Positions 1 to 9,270 are shown, counted from the stretch's first letter. The stretch is DNA of 64,000 bases from Arthrobacter sp. 35W (GCF_000482545.1 NZ_KI519455.1:310001-374000); one strand, 5' to 3'. Numbers and translations are program-made. Notes: a model not told the origin generated them from the letters alone.

Positions 1-289
1 CGGCAACGTCGTCGGCCCAGAAGTCGGAGTACACATCGTTGATGCGGACCCAGGCCTTGCCACCGTTGTTCATCCACTCGATGACACCGGCGCGGGCGGA
101 GGCCTTGTTCATCGGGTCAACGGCGTCCTCAATGTCCAGCACGATGGCGTCGGCCCGCGAGGCGGCGGCGTCGTCGAAGGTCTCCGGCTTGGTGGCCGGG
201 ACCAGCAGCCAGGACCGGGCAATCTCGGCCGGGATGTTGCGTGTACGTGCGGGCTTTGCGGTGGCTTCATTGCCAGTGGAGGTTGACAT
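1..289 (-). CDS. HpcH/HpaI (CitE-like) lyase family protein, N-terminal part only
   Basis: The reading frame starts at an ATG (complement of 287-289) and runs off the left edge of the window, so only the first 96 residues are visible. After about 20 polar residues comes RSWLLVPATKPE, followed by a strand with VLDIEDAVDP and then KASAR. This is the start of the TIM barrel of the citrate lyase beta subunit / malyl-CoA lyase / HpaI aldolase superfamily, where the acidic residues of LDIEDAV lie near the CoA-ester and metal site. Members cleave or form C-C bonds in 3-hydroxyacyl-CoA or 2-oxoacid substrates; which one cannot be told from this fragment. It is transcribed away from nothing recognisable and separated by 75 bp from the stop of the next gene, which lies on the same strand upstream. 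Confidence 0.8.
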   Translation of the reverse strand, partial: MSTSTGNEATAKPARTRNIPAEIARSWLLVPATKPETFDDAAASRADAIVLDIEDAVDPMNKASARAGVIEWMNNGGKAWVRINDVYSDFWADDVA

Positions 290-364
290 GGTACTACCGT
301 ATACGCGCGGGGCGTCCGGTTGCCATTTGGACCATAACAAGTGGGATTATTCACCCGCCAGCAG

Positions 365-3300
365 CTACGGCAGCAGCTTCAATAGTGCGCCGAATCCGGG
401 CCCATGCTCCCCTATGTCCGTATTCGCGACCTCCTTTTCCATGGCGGCGTCCAATTGGTTCCGGCTCATCGAGGAGAGCGACCAGCCCAGCGGCGGGTCC
501 AGCGCCGGGATGCTGTCGGGGGCGACGACGACGATGGCCCGGCCGCCGAGTTTGGCGAGCATCCTGTTCGTGGCCGCCTGGCAGCCGCTGTCCGAGGACG
601 GCGACGGGCAGGAGCGCAGGCCGCCGTCGAGGCGTTGGAGCCAGGCGGTGGAGCTGATCTGCAGGGCCCGGGCGTTCAACCCCACGAGCGGAACTGCCAG
701 TTCACCTGCCGCGGCAGGAGGGGGTTCAACCCTGTCGGTGCCGGGATGGTTCTGCAGGAACAGCACCACCGGGACGATGTAGTCATTGACCGGGGGCGTT
801 GGAGGTTCAGGGGCACCGCCGGCGGCGCCCTGCCGCTGCAGCACTGAATAGGCCTCCGCCGCCTCGACCTGGGCATTGTGCTGCTGGACGGCCGCCCGGA
901 TGGTTGGCATGAGGTCGCTCAACGTGCCCAGCGCCGATCCCTCCGAGTATCCCCCGTCGATGGCCTGGTAGGTCCGGGTCGGATCGCAGCCGCCCTTCGC
1001 CGCGAGGGCCGGCACGCGGCCGGCCGGGGCGATGATCGGGAACCTGGCCGACAGCATGGCGGCCGTGGACCAGCGCAGCCCCAGCGGGCAGCTCTGGCTG
1101 CCAAGTTCCTGCTGGGCGAGCAGGTCAATCGACAGGGGGAAACCCTGGGGGTCCAGACAGCCCGGGCCCGCACCCTCCGGCGCTGGCCCCTTGCTGTAGT
1201 CGGCCGGAGCCAGGATCTTGGCAGGCATCTTCAGCTGGCTGACCAGCAGCCGGCACCCCAGCCCGGATGCGGTGGAGTTCATGATCAGCGCGCCGGCGGG
1301 ACCGGTGGTGAAGGCGCTGAATCTCTGGACCAGAGGCGGCGCCGCTTCCTCCCACCGGGTTTCCATCAGTGCGGCCCTGTCGTACCAGTCCGCTGTTCCA
1401 TTGGAGCCGGCCGGCACCATCAGTCCCGTGCCGGAGGCAATGATGTCCCCCACCGCGGCTCCGGAGACGGCCGCAGCGAGCGCCTGCGGGTCCGCGAGCG
1501 CGGTGGAGGCCTCGGCAGCGGTCTGCGGCTGCCCAGCGTCGGCGGGTGATTCTGTGCCGGCTGGCACGGTGCCAGGGACCGCGCTTGCGGCGCCGCCGTA
1601 GAGCGTTGCCAGGGCCAGGCCCACGGAGCCCCCGCTGACACCGCTGGAGAGCAGTGTTGCCTTGGCTCCGCAGGAACCGGCGCCGCCGGTGGAGCCCAGC
1701 CGCGCCAGGCCCTGCACCGTCCACTCCGTAGCCCGGATGCCGCCGCCCTCCGAGGCCACCAACAGCATCGGACGGACACCCGGACCCGACTCGCCGGATG
1801 CCCCGGCGCCCGGCAGGTGGCAGGCCGCGCTGCCGGCCAGCCACTCGTCAAACCGCTGCTGGAGCGTGGAGCGCTCCAGGGGCGCGGGGTCCAGTTGCCG
1901 GATGGCATGGACGCGCACATCCCCGCCGTTCAAGGACCCCACGGCCAGGATCACCGCGACGATGGACAGAAACGGGTTGGCCCGCAGGCCCATCCGCTCA
2001 AAGACGGCCAGCGGGCGCCGGTGCTGCACGGCGGCTATCAGGAAGCCAAACACCATGGCCCAGGCGGCAACGCCGGCGACAGCGGTTGCCGTCACGCCGG
2101 CAATCTCCGTTGTCCCGGCCGGAGCAAAGGCCAGCAGCACCAGCGCGCCGATGGCCAGGCCAAGGCCGAGCCCCGCGGCCCAGCGGCTGGGTGTGCGGCT
2201 CTTGATCCTCGGATCCATCAGACCCTGGTACCACTTGGCCGTTGGCCCGGGGGCACCGGCCTCAGGTCCTGAAACGGGCCAACAGCGTTTGACGACGCGG
2301 TTGCCCACCCAAAATGCTGTGCCGACAGTCAACCAGCCAAAGGCCAGCAGGGCCACGGACCAGCCAAAGATGCTGCAGTCCCCGGCGGGTGAGAGAACAG
2401 AACAGACTCGTTTGCCGTCGTCGATCCTTGACTGCGCAACGGCCAGTGCCACGGGTGCGGTGAACGAGCGCACCAGTGCCATGCCGGAGACGGCGGCGAA
2501 GAGCATGGCCAGCACGTCGCCGCAGCGCCAGATGTCCCGTGCCAGCAGCCTGTCCGTAGGCGAGGACGGCAGCGGGAGGCACCGTGGAAAGACGAGGGAA
2601 AAGACCAGCAGGCCCACCGGCAGAGCCAGGAAGAACCAAAACTGGCCCCGGGGCGGATTGGCCAGGCCGATGGTTCCGGCCGCCACTCCCCGAACCACCA
2701 CCACGGCCAGCGCCGCCAGGAGCACCGCCGGGCCCAGCCACCACGGCCATACGGCTGCCTTCAGCTTGGCCACGGGTGGATCAACGGCGTACAGGTCCCA
2801 GGCCAGTTCGCTGCGCCGCCGGCCCATGACGGCCATCCCGGCGGCGACCACCAGCACGACGACGGAGGTGAGCACCCATTGCCACGCGGCACCGCTGCCG
2901 GCGGCCCACGCCCGCTGGGTGTCGGGCATCTGGTCATTGACACCGGCGATGGGCAGCAGCGCCAGCACGCCGATGATCAGGATGACGGCCGCCGAGAGCC
3001 GTTGGAAGAAGACGGCCTTCGCCGCCCGCCGCAGCGAGGACCACAACCGGTCCCTGAGGTCCTTGATGCTGAAGAGCACCGGCACCAGCGCACCCAGCGC
3101 GGCCCACTTCACCACGGCTGCCACCGGGAGCAGGCCGGCCAGCGGCGGGGCCGAACCCGCACGCAGCTCCGCCGCCGAGATGAACAGCAACACCGCTTCC
3201 GTGGCCTCCGCCGCGGCAAGCGCACCCAACAGGATGCAAGGCACAACACGCCGGCCGAAGAACCGCCACAGCAGCGGGATGTAGAGCGCGGGGAAAACCA

Positions 3301-3619
3301 CATCCAGGACCGCGTAGACAACGAGGAGCCAGGACACCTCCTGGCGCAGCGGCCCGGGCAGGGACAGCCAGTCCGTCCACAGCTGCGCATGGGTGCCTGC
3401 CTCGAAACCCTGCAGGCTGCTGGCGGTGCCACCCGCGCCTTCGGGGGTGCGGGCTCCAGCCAGCAGCCGGTCCACCTCCACGATGGCAATCCAGGCGGTG
3501 AAGGACATGACGGCCAGAAACCCGGTCAGCCACCGCTCGAAGCCGTGGGTTCTTCGATCAATGACCGGCGCTTCCCGCGGGATTCCCGCGGACTTGTACG
3601 ACTCAAGTACCCATGCCAT
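365..3619 (-). CDS. Polytopic membrane protein with C-terminal patatin-like hydrolase domain
   Basis: 1084 residues. About ten to twelve hydrophobic segments fill residues 30-570. The C-terminal 450 residues look soluble and carry the patatin hallmarks: an oxyanion motif GGGIRA near 625-630, a nucleophile elbow GVSGGS with Ser662, FPIIAPAG near 861, and DGG at 888-890 giving the dyad Asp. Patatin-like proteins are Ser-Asp acyl hydrolases (phospholipase A-like). The large membrane module in front is unusual; the common bacterial family is soluble or has a single beta-barrel. I infer a membrane-tethered lipid acyl hydrolase, with the catalytic domain on the side determined by an even or odd number of helices, which I cannot settle. 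Start ATG has a CCGGAGCC stretch a few bases upstream. It is a single gene, divergent from the organosulfur operon. Confidence 0.75.
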   Translation of the reverse strand: MAWVLESYKSAGIPREAPVIDRRTHGFERWLTGFLAVMSFTAWIAIVEVDRLLAGARTPEGAGGTASSLQGFEAGTHAQLWTDWLSLPGPLRQEVSWLLVVYAVLDVVFPALYIPLLWRFFGRRVVPCILLGALAAAEATEAVLLFISAAELRAGSAPPLAGLLPVAAVVKWAALGALVPVLFSIKDLRDRLWSSLRRAAKAVFFQRLSAAVILIIGVLALLPIAGVNDQMPDTQRAWAAGSGAAWQWVLTSVVVLVVAAGMAVMGRRRSELAWDLYAVDPPVAKLKAAVWPWWLGPAVLLAALAVVVVRGVAAGTIGLANPPRGQFWFFLALPVGLLVFSLVFPRCLPLPSSPTDRLLARDIWRCGDVLAMLFAAVSGMALVRSFTAPVALAVAQSRIDDGKRVCSVLSPAGDCSIFGWSVALLAFGWLTVGTAFWVGNRVVKRCWPVSGPEAGAPGPTAKWYQGLMDPRIKSRTPSRWAAGLGLGLAIGALVLLAFAPAGTTEIAGVTATAVAGVAAWAMVFGFLIAAVQHRRPLAVFERMGLRANPFLSIVAVILAVGSLNGGDVRVHAIRQLDPAPLERSTLQQRFDEWLAGSAACHLPGAGASGESGPGVRPMLLVASEGGGIRATEWTVQGLARLGSTGGAGSCGAKATLLSSGVSGGSVGLALATLYGGAASAVPGTVPAGTESPADAGQPQTAAEASTALADPQALAAAVSGAAVGDIIASGTGLMVPAGSNGTADWYDRAALMETRWEEAAPPLVQRFSAFTTGPAGALIMNSTASGLGCRLLVSQLKMPAKILAPADYSKGPAPEGAGPGCLDPQGFPLSIDLLAQQELGSQSCPLGLRWSTAAMLSARFPIIAPAGRVPALAAKGGCDPTRTYQAIDGGYSEGSALGTLSDLMPTIRAAVQQHNAQVEAAEAYSVLQRQGAAGGAPEPPTPPVNDYIVPVVLFLQNHPGTDRVEPPPAAAGELAVPLVGLNARALQISSTAWLQRLDGGLRSCPSPSSDSGCQAATNRMLAKLGGRAIVVVAPDSIPALDPPLGWSLSSMSRNQLDAAMEKEVANTDIGEHGPGFGALLKLLP

Positions 3620-4068
3620 CGTGGCTCCGGTTCTCCCACACCTGTGTGGGGCAGCTGGCCATGCAGATCACGTTGGCTCCAGTGCACACCCGGGCCTCGG
3701 CGCCGTCAAGGTTCGACATGCCCCGACGCATTGGTCCGGCCCCGGCCGCGGTGAAATGGTGCGGGGTCTTGACAGGTGCCGGTTCCCTTCCGGCTGCAGC
3801 GGGCCGCATTTCGACGCCGCACCGCTGCCTCAGCGCCCCGATGGGCCCGGCCCGCGTCCCGGCATGACCGCGGGTGACCTGGCATGGCGGCCCGTGTCGC
3901 CATGCGGTCCACACGGCGCAGCACGGCGTCACATGACAAAGATTTCCCTGCGTTTCGCCCGGTTTCCTTGGGTGAAACGGCGCTTTCACGGCGGCGGAAT
4001 TTCCTGTTGCATCGTTCCCACCACGGCGGCGGATCCACCGGCCCCGGGCGACGAACAGGAAGAAAGCC
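3620..4068. other. 449-bp divergent intergenic region
   Basis: No convincing gene. It separates the patatin-type gene (minus) from the organosulfur operon (plus) and must hold both promoters. A TTGACA hexamer lies at 3769-3774 on the plus strand but no good -10 follows at 16-18 bp, so I do not call a promoter. A GGAAGAAAG ribosome-binding stretch precedes the ATG at 4069. The only clear symmetry is the short palindrome at 3635-3650. Confidence 0.6.
3635..3650. promoter_or_regulatory. Short perfect palindrome upstream of the patatin-type gene
   Basis: CCCACAC and GTGTGGG (7 + 7 bp) are separated by CT, ending 15 bp before the start codon at 3619. The position would suit a repressor site or a small hairpin in the leader of that gene. 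No regulator gene lies next to it. Confidence 0.3.
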
Positions 4069-5118
4069 ATGAAACGATACCTGCCACTCTTGACCGTGAC
4101 GGCCGCCGTCGTGATCACCCTGGCGGTGTCGGGGTGCGGCGGCCCCGCCACGGCCGGCGGTGCCGCCCCGGGCCAGGCCCAGACCAAGGAGGTCCGCTAC
4201 CAGGGTTCGGCCAACAACGTCTCCCTCCTGGAGGTGGCCGAGGATCTGGGCTACCTGGGCGACGTCAAGCTCAAATGGGTGGGCAACACCATCTCCGGCC
4301 CCCAGGACATCCAGTCGGTGGCGACCAACCAGACCGACATCGGCGGTGCCTTTGCGGGGGCCGTGGTGAAGCTGATCGACGCCGGCGCCGCGGTCAAGGG
4401 TGTGGTCAACTACTACGGCGAGGATGAGAAGAGCTTCATCGGGTTCTACGCCCTGGACGGAAGCCCCATCCATTCCGCCAAGGATTTCATCGGCAAGAAG
4501 ATCGCCGTCAACACCCTCGGCGCCCACGCCGATGCGGTGATCAACGGCTATCTGAAGAAGAACGGCCTCTCCGAGGCGGAGATCAAGTCGGTCCAGTTGG
4601 TCGTCCTGCCGCCCAACGACACCGAGGAGGCCATCCGCCGCGGCCAGGTGGACATCGGCGCCCTCTCCGGCGTCCTGCAGGACCACGCCGTCGCCACCGG
4701 CGGACTGCGGTCCATCTTCAGCGACTACGAGCTCTACGGCGCCTTTGCCGGCGGACAGCTGGTGCTGCGCAACGACTTTGCCGCACAGAACCCCGACACC
4801 TCCGCCACCCTCGCGACCGGCGTCGCAAAGGCCATCCAATGGGAAACCAGCACCCCCAAGGAAGAGGTCATCGCCCGCTTCACCAAGATCATCACGGACC
4901 GCAACCGCGGCGAGAGCACGGCCAATCTGAAGTACTGGAAGAGCGTCGGGGTGCCCAACGCGGGCATCATCACCGACGCCGACTTCAGCCGCTGGGAGTC
5001 CTGGCTGAAGGACACCGGAATCATCAGCGGCGCCATCAACCCGGGGAAGTACTACACCAACCAGTTCAACCAGCTGGCGTCCGCACCCGCCACTTCGGCA
5101 TCGAAGGGGCAGCCATGA
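4069..5118 (+). CDS. ABC transporter substrate-binding lipoprotein, SsuA/TauA/NitT type
   Basis: 349 residues. The N-terminus is a lipoprotein signal peptide with the lipobox AVSGC (Cys23), so the mature protein should be anchored to the outer face of the membrane. The body reads like the NMT1/SsuA family: VRYQGSANNVSLLEVAEDLG near residue 45, GPQDIQSVATNQTDIGGAF in the ligand region, and repeated two-lobe strands. Such proteins bind sulfonates, taurine, sulfate esters or related anions and feed the permease. It is the first gene of a five-gene operon and overlaps the ATPase gene by ATGA. The dioxygenase and monooxygenase further down favour an organosulfur ligand over nitrate or pyrimidine precursors. 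A GGAAGAAAG sequence precedes the ATG. Confidence 0.85.
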   Translation: MKRYLPLLTVTAAVVITLAVSGCGGPATAGGAAPGQAQTKEVRYQGSANNVSLLEVAEDLGYLGDVKLKWVGNTISGPQDIQSVATNQTDIGGAFAGAVVKLIDAGAAVKGVVNYYGEDEKSFIGFYALDGSPIHSAKDFIGKKIAVNTLGAHADAVINGYLKKNGLSEAEIKSVQLVVLPPNDTEEAIRRGQVDIGALSGVLQDHAVATGGLRSIFSDYELYGAFAGGQLVLRNDFAAQNPDTSATLATGVAKAIQWETSTPKEEVIARFTKIITDRNRGESTANLKYWKSVGVPNAGIITDADFSRWESWLKDTGIISGAINPGKYYTNQFNQLASAPATSASKGQP

Positions 5119-5996
5119 CCGCAAAGATCAGCCTTGAGCATGTGCACCAGGAATTCTCCGTCCGCCCCGCCCGGGGCGCCCGGAACGGCCCGGCACCGTC
5201 AACCCTCGTGGCCCTGGACAACCTCAGCCTGGACGTCGCCGCCGGCGAGTTCCTGACACTGGTGGGGCCCAGCGGCTCCGGAAAGACCACCCTGCTGGAC
5301 CTGCTCGCCGGCCTGACCCGGCCGACGTCGGGCCGGGTGCTGGTGGATGGCCGCGAGGTCACAGGCCCGGGGAAGGACCGCGCCGTTGTCTTCCAGCAGT
5401 ACGCCCTCTTCCCCTGGCGGACCGCCTCCACCAATGTCTCCATCGGCCTGGAGGGCAGCGGTCTGAGCCGCCGCCAGCGCGCGGCCAAGGCACGGGAGTA
5501 CCTGGAGCTGGTGGGGCTGGGCGGTTTTGAGGACCGCTACCCGCACGAGCTCTCGGGCGGAATGAAGCAGCGGGTGGCCATCGCCCGCAGCCTGGCCTAC
5601 GAACCGGACATCCTGCTGATGGACGAGCCGTTCGCCGCCCTGGACGCCCAGACGCGTGAACAGCTGCAGGACGAGCTCCTGCGCATCTGGCGGGCCACGG
5701 GCAAGACGATCATCTTCATCACCCACGGCATCGACGAGGCGGTCTACCTCGGGCAGCGCGTGGCCGTGCTCAGCTCGCGCCCCGGCCGGCTCAAGGCCAT
5801 CGTCGACGTCGACCTGGGCGACCGCAGTGCCGACGCGGACGTCCGTTCCAGCGCTGCCTTCGTCTCCCACCGGCACCAGGTGTGGTCGCTGCTCCACGAC
5901 GAGGTCCAACGGGCCCAGGACGCCGGACACCGCAAGATCCTCCCCGACGGCACGGCGCCGGACGAGCAGCCCCTCCCCGAAAGGAGCGCAGCCTGA
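5115..5996 (+). CDS. ABC transporter ATP-binding protein, SsuB/TauB type
   Basis: 293 residues. Walker A GPSGSGKTT at 51-59, Q-loop in VVFQQYALFPWR near 91-102, signature LSGGMKQR from 146, Walker B LLMDEP near 167-172, D-loop FAALDAQ, and H-loop FITHGIDEA with His204. The FPWR after the Q-loop and the GGMKQR signature are typical of the nitrate/sulfonate/taurine importer ATPases. It energises uptake of the ligand bound by the upstream lipoprotein. The ATG at 5115 overlaps the stop of that gene (ATGA), and its own stop overlaps the permease start, so the three are translationally coupled. The frame stays open further upstream, but only the ATG at 5115 fits the family length. Confidence 0.92.
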   Translation: MTAKISLEHVHQEFSVRPARGARNGPAPSTLVALDNLSLDVAAGEFLTLVGPSGSGKTTLLDLLAGLTRPTSGRVLVDGREVTGPGKDRAVVFQQYALFPWRTASTNVSIGLEGSGLSRRQRAAKAREYLELVGLGGFEDRYPHELSGGMKQRVAIARSLAYEPDILLMDEPFAALDAQTREQLQDELLRIWRATGKTIIFITHGIDEAVYLGQRVAVLSSRPGRLKAIVDVDLGDRSADADVRSSAAFVSHRHQVWSLLHDEVQRAQDAGHRKILPDGTAPDEQPLPERSAA

Positions 5997-6910
5997 TGAG
6001 CACCCTTGCAACCCACCGCCCCGCCTCCGATGCCGCACCTGCGGCACCGGTCCAGCCCGGCCCGGCGCCGTCGGGCCCCAATGCCGGGAACGATTCCACA
6101 AAGACGGGCACGACGGCGGTGGGCCGGCTCCGGCGCTCGGCGTCGCTGGCCGGTTCCTGGGTCTGGAAGTCCGCCGCCGTCATTCTGTTTCTGGCCTTGT
6201 GGGAGTTTGGCCCCACCTATCTGGCCAGCGCATCCACCCGGGTGTTCCTGCCGCCCCTGCATGAGGTGCTGGCGGCCGGGGCCGAGCTGCTGCGCACCGG
6301 CCAGCTGCAAAACCACCTGCTGGCGAGCATCACCCGGTCCGCGGCCGGCTTCGGCATCGCCGTCGTGCTGGGCGTTTCGCTGGGTCTGGTGATCGCCTGG
6401 TACCGGCCGCTGCACTCCTTCCTGAACCCGCTCCTGGAGCTGTTCCGCAACACCGCGGCGCTGGCCCTGCTGCCGGTCTTCACCCTGTTGCTGGGGATCG
6501 GGGAGGAATCCAAGATCACGATCGTGGCCTACGCGGCGTTCTTCCCGGTGCTCCTGAACACCGTGGCAGGGGTCCGCACCGTGGATCCGCTGCTCGTGCG
6601 GGCCGCCAAATCGCTGGGCCTGAACAGCTTCTCGCTCTTCCAAAAGGTCATCCTGCCCTCCGCCGTGCCCACCATCTTCACCGGCATCCGGATGGGCGGC
6701 ACCGCCTCCATCTTGGTGCTGATCGCCGCGGAGATGGTGGGGGCCAAGGCCGGCCTGGGCTACCTGATCATCAATGCCCAGAGCAGCTTCCTGATCCCGC
6801 AGATGTATGCGGGCATCCTGGCGGTTTCGCTGCTGGGGCTGGCCGTGAACACCGCCCTGGTGGCGGCCGAACGGCACTTCTCCCGCTGGCGCGTGGCGAT
6901 CACCGCCTAG
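5996..6910 (+). CDS. ABC transporter permease, SsuC/TauC type
   Basis: 304 residues. An Ala/Pro-rich cytoplasmic head of about 55 residues is followed by six predicted membrane segments. The EAA-type loop that docks to the ATPase reads AAKSLGLNSFSLFQKVILPS with the conserved Gly, close to residues 205-225, then the usual FTGIRMG. This is the binding-protein-dependent transport permease fold of the sulfonate/taurine/nitrate subfamily, working as a homodimer in the membrane. The ATG at 5996 overlaps the TGA of the ATPase gene (TGATG). The next gene starts 56 bp later. Confidence 0.92.
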   Translation: MSTLATHRPASDAAPAAPVQPGPAPSGPNAGNDSTKTGTTAVGRLRRSASLAGSWVWKSAAVILFLALWEFGPTYLASASTRVFLPPLHEVLAAGAELLRTGQLQNHLLASITRSAAGFGIAVVLGVSLGLVIAWYRPLHSFLNPLLELFRNTAALALLPVFTLLLGIGEESKITIVAYAAFFPVLLNTVAGVRTVDPLLVRAAKSLGLNSFSLFQKVILPSAVPTIFTGIRMGGTASILVLIAAEMVGAKAGLGYLIINAQSSFLIPQMYAGILAVSLLGLAVNTALVAAERHFSRWRVAITA

Positions 6911-6966
6911 CTTTGCACTCCTCCACTTCAACTCCACCCAGCACCACCACAGCAAAGGACACCGAA

Positions 6967-7905
6967 ATGACCATCGTCACCGAAAACCGCACTGCTTCAA
7001 CCACCCTCGCCTTCACCAAACTGGGCTCAAAGATCGGCGCCGAAATCCGCGGCCTGGACCTGCGCGGGGAACTCTCCGCCGACGTCGTCGCCGGCATCCG
7101 TGCCGCGCTGAACGAGCACAAGGCCCTCGTCTTCCGTGAGGCCAACATCCTCACCGATGAAGACCAGGTCCGCTTTGCCGGCCACTTCGGCCCGCTCACC
7201 GAGGCCCACCCCACCGTGGCCTCGGTGGAGGGCGCCGTGAACGTCCTTCCCGTGGACAGCGAGAACGGCTCCGCCAACACCTGGCACACCGACGTCACCT
7301 TCGTCGTGAACCCGCCGCAGGCCTCCACACTGCGCAGCATCACCGTGCCGGAGTATGGCGGCGAGACGCTGATCGCCTCCTCCGCCGCCGCCTACCAGGA
7401 CCTGCCGGCGGAGCTGCGCACCTTTGCGGACTCCCTCTGGGCCATCCACACCAACGACTACGACTACTCCGTGCCCAAGAACCTGGAACACGCCAACGCC
7501 GACGAGCGCCGCAAGGAGTTCACCCGGCAGGTCTTCGAGACGGTCCACCCGGTGGTCCGCGTCCACCCGCTGACCGGCGAGCGCGGGCTCTTCATCGGCG
7601 GTTTTGCCCAGCGGCTGCGGATTGTGGGGCTCTCCAACACGGAGTCCAAGGACATCATCCGGATCCTGCAGGCCTATGTGGTGCGCCCGGAGAACGTGGT
7701 GCGGGTCAATTGGGAGCCCAACCAGCTGGTGCTCTTCGACAACCGGATCACCCAGCACTACGCGCCGGACAACTACGACGGCCTCCCCCGCACGCTCAAC
7801 CGGGTGACCATCGCCGGCGACGTGCCCGTCAGCATCGAGGGCAAGCCCAGCCAGGCCTTGCAGGGCGATTCCTCCACCTACTCCGTGATCGCGCCGGTGC
7901 GCTGA
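6967..7905 (+). CDS. TauD/TfdA family Fe(II)/2-oxoglutarate-dependent dioxygenase
   Basis: 312 residues from the ATG at 6967, which has AAAGGA seven bases upstream. An in-frame TTG at 6913 has no such signal. The iron ligands are His107 and Asp109 in WHTDV and the distal His264 in ITQHYAPDN. The 2-oxoglutarate-binding arginines fall at 275 and 279, matching the His+11/+15 spacing of TauD. Family members hydroxylate the carbon next to a sulfonate or sulfate ester so that sulfite or sulfate leaves: TauD acts on taurine, AtsK on alkyl sulfates. Others act on phenoxyacids, so the substrate is inferred only from the SsuABC-like genes just upstream. The flavin-dependent monooxygenase gene follows after two bases. 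Confidence 0.9.
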   Translation: MTIVTENRTASTTLAFTKLGSKIGAEIRGLDLRGELSADVVAGIRAALNEHKALVFREANILTDEDQVRFAGHFGPLTEAHPTVASVEGAVNVLPVDSENGSANTWHTDVTFVVNPPQASTLRSITVPEYGGETLIASSAAAYQDLPAELRTFADSLWAIHTNDYDYSVPKNLEHANADERRKEFTRQVFETVHPVVRVHPLTGERGLFIGGFAQRLRIVGLSNTESKDIIRILQAYVVRPENVVRVNWEPNQLVLFDNRITQHYAPDNYDGLPRTLNRVTIAGDVPVSIEGKPSQALQGDSSTYSVIAPVR

Positions 7906-7907
7906 CC

Positions 7908-9251
7908 ATGGCCTCTTCCCAGAAGCAGCTGCATCTCAATGCCTTCCTGCACGGAACGGGCCACCATGAGGCAGCGTGGCGGCATCCGGATGTTGCACCG
8001 CTGGAGGAGCTGACGCTGGCCCACTACGTGGCGGCGGCGCAGACCGCCGAGCGGGGCCGATTGGACTCGGTCTTCCTCGCGGACGGTCTGGCCGTGTCGG
8101 CGAACATTGCCTTCAACCCCCAGCATTCCTTTGAGCCGCTGACGCTGCTGGCGGCCCTCGCCACGGCGACGGAGCACATCGGGCTGATTGCCACGGCCTC
8201 CACCACCTACAACCAGCCCTACTCGCTGGCCCGGGCCTTCGCCTCTGTAGATCGGATCAGCGGCGGCCGCGCGGGCTGGAACATCGTCACCTCGGCCGGG
8301 CAGGGCGAGGCGCTGAACTTCAATCTGTCCCAGCGGCCCAACCATGCTCAGCGGTACGAACGTGCCGATGAATTCGTCTCGACGGCCAAGGCCCTGTGGG
8401 ACAGCTGGGAGGACGACGCCGTTGTGGCGGACAAGGCGGCCGGCGTCTACGCCGACGCGGCAAAGATCCGTCCCATCAACCACGAGGGCGCGCATTTCCA
8501 GATCCAGGGGCCGCTCAATCTGCCCCGGCCGGTGCAGGGCCATCCCCTGCTGGTCCAGGCCGGGTCCAGCGAGGCCGGGAAGGATTTCGCGGCGCAGCAC
8601 GCCGAGGCCGTCTTCACCGCGCACCTGAGCGTCGAATCCGCGCGGGAGTTCTATGCGGACCTGAAGGGACGGCTGGGCGCCTACGGACGCCTGCCCGGGG
8701 AGCTGAAGATCCTGCCCGGGATCAGCCCGTACATTGGACGCACCCGGGCTGAGGCGCAGGCCAAGCATGAGCAGCTGAACTCGCTGGTCAACCCGGAGTA
8801 CGGCGTCCGGCAGCTGTCGGCAATGTTGGATGTGGACCTGTCCGGTCTGCCGCTGGATGGCCCGCTGCCCGAGCTGCCGGCCGGCACCGAGGGCATGCAG
8901 AGCCGCAAGGCACTGGTGGTGGAGCTGGCACGGCGGGAATCGCTGTCCATCCGCCAGGTCACCGAGCGGATTGCGGGCGCCCGGGGCCACTACACCTTCA
9001 TCGGCACCCCGGAGCAGGTGGCTGATGAGATCGAGCTGTGGTTCACCACCGGTGCCGCGGACGGCTTCAACATCATGCCGCCCACCTTCCCCGGCGGGCT
9101 GGATGACTTTGTCGAACTGGTGGTGCCGATCCTGCAGCGCCGCGGGCTGTTCCGCACCGAGTACACGGGCCGCACACTGCGGGAGCACTACGGCTTGGCC
9201 CGGCCATCTGTCCGGCCACCGGTGCAGCAGGCAGCACTGTTGGCCGTCTGA
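7908..9251 (+). CDS. Flavin-dependent (luciferase-like) monooxygenase, NtaA/SnaA/DszA type
   Basis: 447 residues from the ATG at 7908, two bases after the dioxygenase stop. The start LHLNAFLHGTGHHEAAWRHP, the central GRAGWNIVTS, and a late TFIGTPEQVADEIE are typical of the larger luciferase-like monooxygenases that use reduced FMN from a separate reductase (nitrilotriacetate monooxygenase A, pristinamycin synthase SnaA, dibenzothiophene sulfone monooxygenase DszA, dimethylsulfone monooxygenases). Here the operon context suggests cleavage of a C-S bond or processing of the dioxygenase product. No flavin reductase gene is present nearby. This is the last gene of the operon, followed by the inverted repeat at 9271-9349. 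Confidence 0.88.
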   Translation: MASSQKQLHLNAFLHGTGHHEAAWRHPDVAPLEELTLAHYVAAAQTAERGRLDSVFLADGLAVSANIAFNPQHSFEPLTLLAALATATEHIGLIATASTTYNQPYSLARAFASVDRISGGRAGWNIVTSAGQGEALNFNLSQRPNHAQRYERADEFVSTAKALWDSWEDDAVVADKAAGVYADAAKIRPINHEGAHFQIQGPLNLPRPVQGHPLLVQAGSSEAGKDFAAQHAEAVFTAHLSVESAREFYADLKGRLGAYGRLPGELKILPGISPYIGRTRAEAQAKHEQLNSLVNPEYGVRQLSAMLDVDLSGLPLDGPLPELPAGTEGMQSRKALVVELARRESLSIRQVTERIAGARGHYTFIGTPEQVADEIELWFTTGAADGFNIMPPTFPGGLDDFVELVVPILQRRGLFRTEYTGRTLREHYGLARPSVRPPVQQAALLAV

Positions 9252-9270
9252 GCTGTCCCCGGCCACTGCC

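Noticed and set aside
3620-4068. A possible SAM or other sulfur riboswitch ahead of the organosulfur operon
   Set aside because: I found no conserved riboswitch core or terminator/antiterminator pair; only an isolated TTGACA and a small palindrome.
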